From contig JAIRKN010000133.1 of assembly GCA_031260095.1 (NCBI GenBank), positions 1 to 13,537 of the forward strand: a stretch of 13,537 bases of DNA, in the 5' to 3' direction. This document shows positions 8,010-13,537 of the stretch, one piece after another; position 1 is the stretch's first letter, and each line of letters starts with the position of its first letter. The notes under the pieces are model-generated. The model saw only the letters and a program-made list of their open reading frames with translations. It did no database searches and had not been told where the DNA came from. The position numbers were made by a program, and so were the translations under genes. Source of the DNA: Tannerella sp. (lineage in GTDB: Bacteria > Bacteroidota > Bacteroidia > Bacteroidales > Tannerellaceae).

Positions 8010-8985
8010 ACCCCCACTTTATATATGTCGCTCCCCATGTGAACCCGGCGCCGAAAGCAGCCAGGATAAGGTTATCGCCTTTTTTCAACTTAGATTCCCA
8101 TTCCCACAAACATAAGGGAATGCTACCGGAACTCGTATTTCCGTAACGTTGTATATTAACCATCACTTTTTCGATTGGTACCTCCAGGCGACGAGCCGCA
8201 GCATCTATAATACGCATATTTGCCTGATGAGGTACAATCCAGTCGATATTATCTTTTTTAAGTCCGTTATGTTCCACTATTTCCGCCGCTACATCGGCCA
8301 TTTCGGAAACAGCGCGTTTAAACACCACTTTTCCATCCTGATACACCGTATGTTCGTGGTTATCCACCGTTTCGTACGAAGGCATTTTAGCCGAACCTCC
8401 GGCTTCCATCAGAAGATGAGGCAGACCGCTACCATCCGTACGAAGAATGGAATCAAGGATCCCGATTGACTCGTTCGTTGATTCGATCAGTACCGCACCG
8501 CACCCATCACCAAACAAGGGACAGGTTGTACGATCCGTATAATTGGTAATTGCCGTCATCATATCACCCGCAACGGCAATGATACGTTTGTGTCGGCCTG
8601 AACGTATATAATTCGCTGCTGTTTCCAACAGGTAAATAAACCCGGAACAGGCTGCCTGCAGATCGAAAGCAAATGCTTTATTGCAACCGGTCTGATAGGA
8701 TATAATAGAAGCCGTCGGCGGAAAATGATAATCACCGGTCGACGTAGCGCATATAATTCCTTCCACTGATTCCGGTTCTATTCCGGTCTTTCTTATCAGG
8801 TCATTCACCGCCTGTATACCCATATAAGACATGGCTTTTCCGCCTTTTAACACGCGACGCTCCTTGATACCCACACGCGACATGATCCATTCGTCACTGG
8901 TATCTACGATTTTAGCCAGATCCTCATTGGTTAATTTATCTTCGGGAACATATCCTCCTATTCCTGTAATAACCGCATTTATCAT
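7990..8985 (-). CDS. fabH: Beta-ketoacyl-ACP synthase III
   Basis: 331 residues. FabH condenses an acyl-CoA primer with malonyl-ACP to start fatty acid synthesis in the cytosol. The catalytic triad is visible: C113 in LQAACSGF, H253 in VPHQANMR and N283 in RYGNTSSGS. The N-terminal [15 protein letters not shown] stretch is also typical of the family. The start at 8983-8985 gives the usual beginning ([14 protein letters not shown]). It follows rpmF after a 90-base gap holding a strong hairpin, and its end overlaps the era start by 20 bases. In E. coli plsX sits between rpmF and fabH; it is absent from that position here. Confidence 0.97.
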   Translation of the reverse strand: MINAVITGIGGYVPEDKLTNEDLAKIVDTSDEWIMSRVGIKERRVLKGGKAMSYMGIQAVNDLIRKTGIEPESVEGIICATSTGDYHFPPTASIISYQTGCNKAFAFDLQAACSGFIYLLETAANYIRSGRHKRIIAVAGDMMTAITNYTDRTTCPLFGDGCGAVLIESTNESIGILDSILRTDGSGLPHLLMEAGGSAKMPSYETVDNHEHTVYQDGKVVFKRAVSEMADVAAEIVEHNGLKKDNIDWIVPHQANMRIIDAAARRLEVPIEKVMVNIQRYGNTSSGSIPLCLWEWESKLKKGDNLILAAFGAGFTWGATYIKWGYDGSDT

Positions 8986-9010
8986 ATCATTCTATCTTTT
9001 CAATATTTAA

Positions 9011-9044
9011 AATAGCCCTAAAATTTTTCTCTTTTAGGGCTATT
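9011..9044 (-). terminator. Perfect 13-bp hairpin between rpmF and fabH
   Basis: Arms 9011-9023 and 9032-9044 are perfect complements (AATAGCCCTAAAA and TTTTAGGGCTATT) around an 8-base loop. Read in the direction of the operon, the stem runs into TTTTAAATATT, a partial U tract. It could terminate part of transcription after rpmF, or act as an mRNA processing or stability element that lowers expression of fabH-era-der. Confidence 0.65.
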
Positions 9045-9075
9045 CGCTTTTTATAACTACTCAAAAAGGCCAGCC

Positions 9076-9261
9076 TTATACGGCTACTTCTTTTTCGATT
9101 GCTAATTTACCTCTGTAATAACCGCATTCGCTGCATACAGTATGATAAACGTGCCATGCGCCACAATTCGGGCATACGGCCAATGTAGGAAGAACTGCCT
9201 TATCGTGTGATCTACGTTTGGCAGTTCTCGCGTTTCCTTGTCTTCTTTTAGGATGTGCCAT
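9076..9261 (-). CDS. rpmF: 50S ribosomal protein L32
   Basis: 61 residues, standard for L32. It begins MAHPKRRQGNARTAKRRSH, with the basic N-terminal tail that threads into the ribosome. It carries a zinc-ribbon with two CxxC pairs: C30-C33 (CPNC) and C43-C46 (CSEC), so this is the zinc-binding (C+) form. It lies 21 bases after the DUF177 gene, the pairing seen in many bacteria, and is followed by the hairpin at 9011-9044. Confidence 0.97.
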   Translation of the reverse strand: MAHPKRRQGNARTAKRRSHDKAVLPTLAVCPNCGAWHVYHTVCSECGYYRGKLAIEKEVAV

Positions 9262-9282
9262 AATGTTTTATTTTAAATTAAA

Positions 9283-9885
9283 TTAATTATCTCCCATTAA
9301 ATCCCGAAGGGCGTCCCAGCGCGGATCTACCGGTCTGCGACTTTCCCCGCGAAGCGGTTTACTATTATTATCAACGTCATCACCGGTTTCACCTGCCTCA
9401 TGAAATAAATCATCACCGTCCTCCACCTCATCTACGCAAAGTTCATTCAGTTTAGACATCATCATTTCATTGCATCCGCCCGGCTCATGTACATGTTTGA
9501 TAGGTATAGCCAACGCTATAAACTCATACATATACCAGGCTACATTGATAAACCCTTCTTCTTCCGATACGATCACATGTTCATCACTCGTTTCGGCATA
9601 CGCTTCTCCAAACGTAACTATTAATCTGTTTTTTGCCTCTATAAGAACTTCCATGTCATCTAAACAACGGTCACAGGGAACCGTTACCATACCGTTTATA
9701 TGAAATTCCAACTCGAACGCTGACGACGCACGTATGACGGATAGCGAGACATTTACATTACCCTGTTTGACCTCAGGCCCGTCCACACTTTCAAAAAAGT
9801 CATCGCCAAGTGCATAATTAAACTCATAAACCGTTGCCGGCAAGAGACTTTTTAAGTCTATCTGATATGTTTTCAACGTTCCCAA
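9283..9885 (-). CDS. DUF177 (YceD-family) protein, probably TTG start
   Basis: 200 residues from the TTG at 9883-9885, beginning (M)GTLKTYQIDLKSL, which fits the usual N-terminus of the family in Bacteroidales. YceD/DUF177 proteins are linked to 23S rRNA metabolism and are nearly always beside rpmF, as here. A CxxC (C71-C74 in VPCDRCLDD) marks the conserved core; the C-terminus is acidic and then rich in Arg and Pro (RGESRRPVDPRWDALRDLM). The frame could be extended to another TTG at 9942, but that codon coincides with the -33 box and the frame then runs through the -7 box of a very good promoter, so the extension would not be transcribed from it. No in-frame ATG is available near the start. 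Confidence 0.88.
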   Translation of the reverse strand: MGTLKTYQIDLKSLLPATVYEFNYALGDDFFESVDGPEVKQGNVNVSLSVIRASSAFELEFHINGMVTVPCDRCLDDMEVLIEAKNRLIVTFGEAYAETSDEHVIVSEEEGFINVAWYMYEFIALAIPIKHVHEPGGCNEMMMSKLNELCVDEVEDGDDLFHEAGETGDDVDNNSKPLRGESRRPVDPRWDALRDLMGDN

Positions 9886-9912
9886 AACCAATTCAAGTTG
9901 TAAAAAACCATG

Positions 9913-9942
9913 CAAAGGTATGGACTTTTTTTTAATTGACAA
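9913..9942 (-). promoter_or_regulatory. Promoter of the DUF177-rpmF-fabH-era-der operon
   Basis: On the minus strand TTG (9940-9942) is followed after 19 bases by TACCTTTG (9913-9920), an exact -7 match with ideal spacing. Transcription should start near 9906, leaving a leader of about 20 bases before the TTG at 9885. Confidence 0.7.
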
Positions 9943-10049
9943 TAGTTTTCTTTCTTATTTTTCACAGAACACTAATACCCAACAGTCTACAATCAGCATA
10001 CAAGATAAACAAATCCACTTGTCAAATATAAAACGGGCAACCCACTGAT

Positions 10050-10682
10050 TTATTCTTTTTTGTACGTCTCGGTCGGCACGTTTTTAACATTCTCCATTCG
10101 GTTTTTCATACTGTATTCACATCCGCAATAAGATTGATTATAAAACTCATACAATCGCACCAATTCGTTACGTCGTTCGCTGAGTCCGCCTTTACGCCAG
10201 TTTTGCGCCCAGAAAGTAAGCTTCGGAAAATAGGTGACGGCATACTCTCCTGCTTCCGTTATTTGCTCCAGACTTTTCCAACGGGATGCCGCTAATGTAG
10301 TTGCAAGAACCCTGAAACGGTGTTCACTTGCATACATAGCGGCAGCCACAAGGCGCTCCTTGAAACATCTCAGGCAACGTGCGCCCCGTTCCGGTTCATT
10401 TTCCAGTCCTCTTACCTTGTCAAGCCACTTATCATGATCATAATCGGCATCTATAAAATCAAGTCCCGACATTTGAGCATAACGAAGACACTCTTTTTTA
10501 CGGATCTCATACTCCTTATTCGGAAAAATATTTGGGTTATAATAAAACAGCGTCGGACGGATGTCATGTTCCAGCAAATACTCTACAATGGCCGACGAAC
10601 AAGGCGCACAACATACATGAAGAAGAATTTCCGTTTCTCCCCCAGGCGCTTCCAATTCCAACGTTGAATGTTTTCTTGTCAT
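10050..10682 (-). CDS. queH: Epoxyqueuosine reductase QueH
   Basis: 210 residues. QueH reduces epoxyqueuosine to queuosine in tRNA, the last step of queuosine synthesis, and replaces the unrelated QueG. The cysteines expected for its iron-sulfur cluster are visible: C24-C25 (HVCCAPC) and C103/C106 (CLRCF). A redox CxC follows at C186/C188 (YCGCEYS). Core motifs FYYNPNIFPNKEYEIRK and TTLAASRWKS are also family-typical. The ATG at 10680-10682 is chosen because the longer frame's ATG (10712) overlaps the -7 element. It stands alone: 164 bases separate it from the DUF177 start and a repeat array lies upstream. Confidence 0.93.
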   Translation of the reverse strand: MTRKHSTLELEAPGGETEILLHVCCAPCSSAIVEYLLEHDIRPTLFYYNPNIFPNKEYEIRKKECLRYAQMSGLDFIDADYDHDKWLDKVRGLENEPERGARCLRCFKERLVAAAMYASEHRFRVLATTLAASRWKSLEQITEAGEYAVTYFPKLTFWAQNWRKGGLSERRNELVRLYEFYNQSYCGCEYSMKNRMENVKNVPTETYKKE

Positions 10683-10700
10683 ACCTTGATAATTACCGCG

Positions 10701-10708
10701 CAAAGATA
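10701..10708 (-). promoter_or_regulatory. -7 element for queH
   Basis: Minus-strand TATCTTTG matches TAnnTTTG exactly, 18 bases upstream of the queH ATG. No clear TTTG -33 element is seen at the expected distance, so an activator may be needed. The first repeat of the 21-bp array begins 43 bases upstream. Confidence 0.55.
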
Positions 10709-10751
10709 ACATTATTTAACCGACTATCCATTAAAAAACAGGCTAAGTCGT

Positions 10752-10940
10752 ATGAAATATGTAGCTACCTAAATGAATTATGTAGCTACCTAAATGAAAT
10801 ATGTAGCTACCTAAATGAAATGTGTAGCTACCTAAATGAAATATGTAGCTACCTAAATGAAATGTGTAGCTACCTAAATGAAATGTGTAGCTACATAAAT
10901 GAAATGTGTAGCTACCCAATTGAAATGTGTAGCTACATAA
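10752..10940. repeat. Array of nine 21-bp tandem repeats with an invariant palindrome
   Basis: Nine units with an exact 21-base period. Each contains the perfect 8-bp palindrome GTAGCTAC, starting at 10761, 10782, 10803, 10824, 10845, 10866, 10887, 10908 and 10929. The palindrome is identical in all nine, whereas the spacers vary (for example ATGAAATAT, ATGAATTAT and ATGAAATGT before it; CTAA, ATAA or CCAA after it). In two units it extends to TGTAGCTACA. The period equals about two helical turns, so all palindromes face the same side of the DNA. The array lies between the queH -7 element on the minus strand and a -7 element on the plus strand. One plus frame stays open through it (repeating EICSYLN or EMCSYLN), but it has no clear gene context. 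Confidence 0.95.
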
Positions 10941-10973
10941 ATGAGAATAGGAGAATTACTAATTAAATATATA

Positions 10974-10981
10974 TATCTTTG
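10974..10981 (+). promoter_or_regulatory. -7-like element downstream of the repeat array
   Basis: TATCTTTG matches TAnnTTTG exactly and lies 15 bases before an ATG (10996). No TTTG -33 element is visible. It points away from the array into a region with no intact gene. Confidence 0.4.
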
Positions 10982-10995
10982 CCCAAAAAAAGGTT

Positions 10996-11136
10996 ATGAA
11001 ATGCCCGTATTTGTAGCTGACGGATTGTTCTCCACTGTTTTTTGAATTTTTACAGGAAAGAACGATAGCAAATAATAACAGAGATATGGATAAAAACTTT
11101 TTCATAGGAATTGAGTTATCGCTGTTCTACCCTTAA
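10996..11136 (+). pseudogene. Short broken reading frame, possibly a transposase remnant
   Basis: A 46-codon frame starts at an ATG 15 bases after a -7-like element but has a TAG at codon 7. The rest (LTDCSPLFFEFLQERTIANN and onward) stays open and ends with MDKNFFIGIELSLFYP, encoded from an internal ATG at 11086. The KNFFIGIELS part resembles the N-terminus of IS110-family transposases, where an [FI]GIDVSK-like motif carries the first catalytic Asp; here Glu replaces that Asp and the frame stops soon after. The similarity is short and could be chance. Confidence 0.25.
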
Positions 11137-11194
11137 GACGACATAAGTTTGAAGATGTTATAAGATTCACCTTTTTTTTGCAAATAACAAAACA

Positions 11195-12280
11195 TTATGA
11201 TGACAGAGGTTGAAAACAAACTAATTTATATCCGACCCCTTTGATAGTAACGATCTGTATCAACGGATCTTTTTTAAGGTATTTACGTAATGTGGTGATA
11301 TAAGTATCAAGACTGCGTGAATAGATGATACCGTTGTTGCCCCAGTTTTCTTCCAACAACTGACTGCGTTCGACGACATTGCTACATTGCATACAAAGAG
11401 CATGCAGAATTGCATTTTCTTTTTTATTTAACTGTATCACCTCATCAAAGCCTTGTAACTCATTTTTTGCCGGGTCAAAGACATATTGTCCCAAACGAAA
11501 AATATTATTTAAATGAGGATCCTTCTTCATTGTATCACCATTATCTGGAAGCAATCCGGCCGATGTTCCTGCGGATGTTATTGTGGCCACATCCAACTTT
11601 ATCCGTTTATCCCGATAAAGAAAACACAGGCAAAAAGCAGCAGCTAAAACCATGCTGATTGTAGCGATCAGATAGCCTGTCATACGATTCAATATCATTC
11701 CGGGGGTCAATTGCAGGATAGCACGCAGAGATTCTTTTTCAGAAATGGATAATATAACGGTTGCTTCCGGATTCATTTCCGGTTGTGCCTTATCTGGAAG
11801 CAGGGACGAGTCCAGTACTTCCCCCGATAAAATATCAAACCGTTCGATCACGAAATAAACCGGAATATCACGTTCGTGAAGCATACCAGCAAATAGGTCC
11901 GCCAAACAATAAATATTCATAGGTATGATCTGCTCACGTAAATCCACAAATACACGATTTATAAAACTTTCGATCGAATGACCGGATGAATTACTATACA
12001 CAATCGTATCCGGTTCGGGGCATTTACGTATAATCTGCACCTCTTCGGCGCCACAACTTTCGATAGTAACAGCCCCCGGATTTATAATATCCACAACAGG
12101 AATACGATACGTTTGCTCTTTCCGGTACGCCTGCCCGAATGCCTCCCGGACCTCTACCATTAATTGACGGCAGGTCAAGCGATATACATATTGTAACCAT
12201 ATACCCTGTAATATCAGGATAGAAACAATACCCAGAAACAGGAACAGGAACAACCGGGATTTTTTTGTAGGTGAAACCAT
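11195..12280 (-). CDS. Membrane-anchored winged-helix transcriptional regulator (sensor domain plus OmpR-type DNA-binding domain)
   Basis: 361 residues. A first membrane segment (about 9-33) is followed by an extracytoplasmic region of about 165 residues, a second membrane segment (about 201-222), a linker, and a C-terminal OmpR/PhoB-type winged helix (about 259-356). The last has LNKKENAIL, then the recognition-helix pattern SRSLDTYITTLRKYLKKD and the wing IKGVGYKL. The N-terminal half has the layout of Bacteroidetes sensor kinases, but no histidine kinase or receiver domain is present, so the protein would join sensing to DNA binding directly, like ToxR or CadC but with DNA binding at the C-terminus. 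Cys residues at 76, 87 and 125 lie in the outer domain. The ATG at 12278-12280 gives a basic N-terminus before helix 1. No neighbouring partner gene is on the same transcript. Confidence 0.85.
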   Translation of the reverse strand: MVSPTKKSRLFLFLFLGIVSILILQGIWLQYVYRLTCRQLMVEVREAFGQAYRKEQTYRIPVVDIINPGAVTIESCGAEEVQIIRKCPEPDTIVYSNSSGHSIESFINRVFVDLREQIIPMNIYCLADLFAGMLHERDIPVYFVIERFDILSGEVLDSSLLPDKAQPEMNPEATVILSISEKESLRAILQLTPGMILNRMTGYLIATISMVLAAAFCLCFLYRDKRIKLDVATITSAGTSAGLLPDNGDTMKKDPHLNNIFRLGQYVFDPAKNELQGFDEVIQLNKKENAILHALCMQCSNVVERSQLLEENWGNNGIIYSRSLDTYITTLRKYLKKDPLIQIVTIKGVGYKLVCFQPLSS

Positions 12281-12347
12281 ATTTTTAATAAAGACTATAA
12301 ATAATGCAAACTGATGATTTTTATCCGCATGGGATAGATCACGGGGA

Positions 12348-12378
12348 TAAAGATACGGCTTTCTTCATTTTCAACCAA
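12348..12378 (-). promoter_or_regulatory. Possible promoter of the winged-helix regulator
   Basis: On the minus strand TTGG (12375-12378) is followed after 19 bases by TATCTTTA (12348-12355), one mismatch from TAnnTTTG. The start codon is 67 bases downstream. A second, weaker candidate, TCAGTTTG (12307-12314), is closer to the start. Confidence 0.35.
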
Positions 12379-12538
12379 GTCAAAGTAAAAAAAGGAAACA
12401 AAATAAATAGCTTATTATAAGATTTATGGCTGTCATTTTTGACATTATCCCTACCATTTTTTAACAAAAAATTCAATAATCCTCCCGACCACCGGTTATA
12501 ATTTGACAAAAACAACAGGATCATTTGAAACAAAACAC

Positions 12539-12569
12539 TTTTCCATAAAAAATAACCCCGGTATCTTTG
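12539..12569 (+). promoter_or_regulatory. Promoter of the DUF1573 gene
   Basis: TATCTTTG (12562-12569) is an exact -7 match, 32 bases before the ATG. TTTT (12539-12542) lies 19 bases upstream in place of the consensus TTTG. Confidence 0.6.
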
Positions 12570-12601
12570 CAGCATACTAAACTTTTAAATTATTATTTGA
12601 T

Positions 12602-13021
12602 ATGAAACGAATTATTTTTTTAGCCATTGCATGTGTTTTATTCAACATTGCGTACGCACAGGAAAACAACGAAAAAGTACAAAATTCGGATACGACTGCC
12701 GTTTTCAGCAAGACGATCCATGACTTTGGAAACATCTCCGAATCGGGAGGTATTCTGGAATGTGAATTTCCCGTCACAAATACGGGCAACAAACCATTAG
12801 TTATCACAAAAGTCTCCACAAGTTGCGGCTGTACGGCTTCGGAGTGGAGCAAAGAGCCTATCGATACCGGAAAACAGGGATTTATAAAAGTCACCTTCAA
12901 TCCCAAAGGGCGTAGTGGTGAGATCAACAAATCACTGACCGTACTCACAAACGGAAATCCGTCCAATATCAGGCTGAAAATAAAAGGTAACATTGAAAAA
13001 CAGCCGGTCGCACAGAAGTAA
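12602..13021 (+). CDS. Secreted DUF1573 domain protein
   Basis: 139 residues with a signal peptide (MKRIIFLAIACVLFNIAYA, cleavage before or after Gln20). The remainder is one DUF1573 domain, an immunoglobulin-like fold common in Bacteroidetes. Family marks are IHDFGNI (39-45), PVTNTGNKPLVI (57-68), the SCGCTA motif (C75 and C77), FNPKGRSGEINKSLTVLTN and a final LKIKGN. The function of the family is unknown; it is expected in the periplasm or at the outer membrane. The gene stands alone with its own promoter, converges with larC, and is followed by a very strong hairpin. Confidence 0.93.
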   Translation: MKRIIFLAIACVLFNIAYAQENNEKVQNSDTTAVFSKTIHDFGNISESGGILECEFPVTNTGNKPLVITKVSTSCGCTASEWSKEPIDTGKQGFIKVTFNPKGRSGEINKSLTVLTNGNPSNIRLKIKGNIEKQPVAQK

Positions 13022-13055
13022 GGATATGATGACGATTTAGATGTTACGTTTTTAT

Positions 13056-13101
13056 TACGGATTTATCTTGCAAAAAATAGTTTTTGCAAGATAAATCCGT
13101 A
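13056..13101. terminator. Perfect 21-bp inverted repeat between two convergent genes
   Basis: Arms 13056-13076 and 13081-13101 pair without mismatch around the 4-base loop ATAG. It lies between the stop of the DUF1573 gene (13021) and the stop of larC (13114), so it can serve both strands as a terminator. No long T tract follows the stem on either strand, although the half next to the loop is A/T only. Confidence 0.75.
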
Positions 13102-13113
13102 TGGTGATGTCCG

Positions 13114-13537
13114 CTACTGTGTGCCGTTAGGCGTTGATGCATAGAATAATATTTCTTTCAAAGGAATGCCTTTCTCTTTTGCCAGTCTGCGCGCGTCGTC
13201 GAACTCAATTGAGATGCGTCGTGTGTCGCCATAGATGGATTCCTTGGCTTGCACTTCGCCGTAAGGAGTGGCTACTGTTACGGCTTTGCGGGGCAGGCAC
13301 GTGCGCTCGACCTGATATTTACGTACACCGATTGTGGATGTTTCCGTAAAAAGGATATGTTCGACAGCGGGGGTATCGGCGGCATCGCACATAACGTTGA
13401 TACGTGTTGCAGGACGGCATTTTTTCATGTATATCGGCGTGAAAAAAACGTCTTTTGCACCCACTTCAAAAAGCCTTTCCATCACATAACCGAGTATTTC
13501 GGGCGTCGTGTCGTCTATATTCGTTTCAACGACGGTA
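13114..13537 (-). CDS. larC: LarC, nickel-pincer cofactor biosynthesis protein, C-terminal part (cut by window edge)
   Basis: About 140 C-terminal residues are visible; the start lies beyond the window. LarC inserts nickel into the pincer cofactor of lactate racemase and related enzymes (LarC cyclometallase, CTP-dependent). Recognition rests on VETNIDDTTPEILGYVMERL at the edge of the window, GAKDVFFTPIYMKKCRPATR, the ETSTIGVRK stretch and the end RRLAKEKGIPLKEI, all typical of the LarC C-terminal domain. In some lactobacilli larC is made by a frameshift between two halves; only the second half is visible here, so this cannot be checked. It converges with the DUF1573 gene. Confidence 0.9.
   Translation of the reverse strand, partial: TVVETNIDDTTPEILGYVMERLFEVGAKDVFFTPIYMKKCRPATRINVMCDAADTPAVEHILFTETSTIGVRKYQVERTCLPRKAVTVATPYGEVQAKESIYGDTRRISIEFDDARRLAKEKGIPLKEILFYASTPNGTQ

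Larger units (their letters stand above)
12281..12601. other. Divergent intergenic region between the regulator and the DUF1573 gene
   Basis: About 320 AT-rich bases with promoter elements for both flanking genes. A 78-codon minus-strand frame inside it has no recognisable motif and overlaps the plus-strand promoter, so it is not called. Nothing else clear is seen. Confidence 0.5.

Noticed and set aside
10752..10940. CRISPR array
   Set aside because: Units are contiguous 21-mers without unique spacers of 30 or more bases, and no cas genes are near.
10532..10966. 144-codon plus-strand frame running through the 21-bp array (repeating EICSYLN)
   Set aside because: Its first half is antisense to the queH N-terminus and its promoter region. 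The repeat part stays open only because 21 is a multiple of three. A peptide from an internal ATG is possible but unsupported.
12339..12575. 78-codon minus-strand frame upstream of the DUF1573 gene
   Set aside because: It overlaps the DUF1573 promoter, has no recognisable motif, and is AT-rich like plain intergenic DNA.

Overview
The window looks like chromosomal DNA from a Bacteroidales bacterium of the Bacteroides/Parabacteroides type; I cannot fix the genus. Evidence: several genes are preceded by exact copies of the Bacteroidetes -7 promoter element (TAnnTTTG), Shine-Dalgarno sites are weak or absent, a TonB-dependent receptor begins with a carboxypeptidase-regulatory-like domain, and the DUF177 protein, L32, FabH, Era and Der genes lie in a row. 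Protein similarities come from motif recognition by eye; no database search was run.

Layout. 1-424 (-): N-terminal part of a TonB-dependent outer-membrane receptor, cut by the window edge. 425-1331: about 900 bases with no convincing gene, holding a small two-copy repeat. 1332-3874 (-): a tightly packed run transcribed as FtsB/DivIC-like division protein, four-helix membrane protein, NodB-like deacetylase, AAC(3)-family acetyltransferase. 3942-5723 (+): dnaX, divergent from that run, with a ten-A tract at the start of its linker. 5780-9885 (-): a housekeeping operon read as DUF177 protein, rpmF, fabH, era, der. 10050-10682 (-): queH. 10683-11194: an accessory intergenic region with nine exact-period 21-bp repeats, a plus-strand promoter element and a short broken reading frame. 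11195-12280 (-): a membrane-anchored winged-helix regulator. 12602-13021 (+): a secreted DUF1573 protein. 13114-13537 (-): the C-terminal part of LarC.

How the genes fit together. Much of the window is core growth machinery: DNA polymerase clamp loading (dnaX), ribosome assembly GTPases (era, der), a ribosomal protein (rpmF), fatty acid initiation (fabH), tRNA queuosine synthesis (queH) and division (FtsB/DivIC-like). The more unusual parts are two glycan or amine-modifying genes joined to the division gene, a possible slippage site in dnaX, a one-component membrane regulator, and the 21-bp array. In the array an 8-bp palindrome is invariant while the spacers vary, and it sits between two outward-facing promoter elements.
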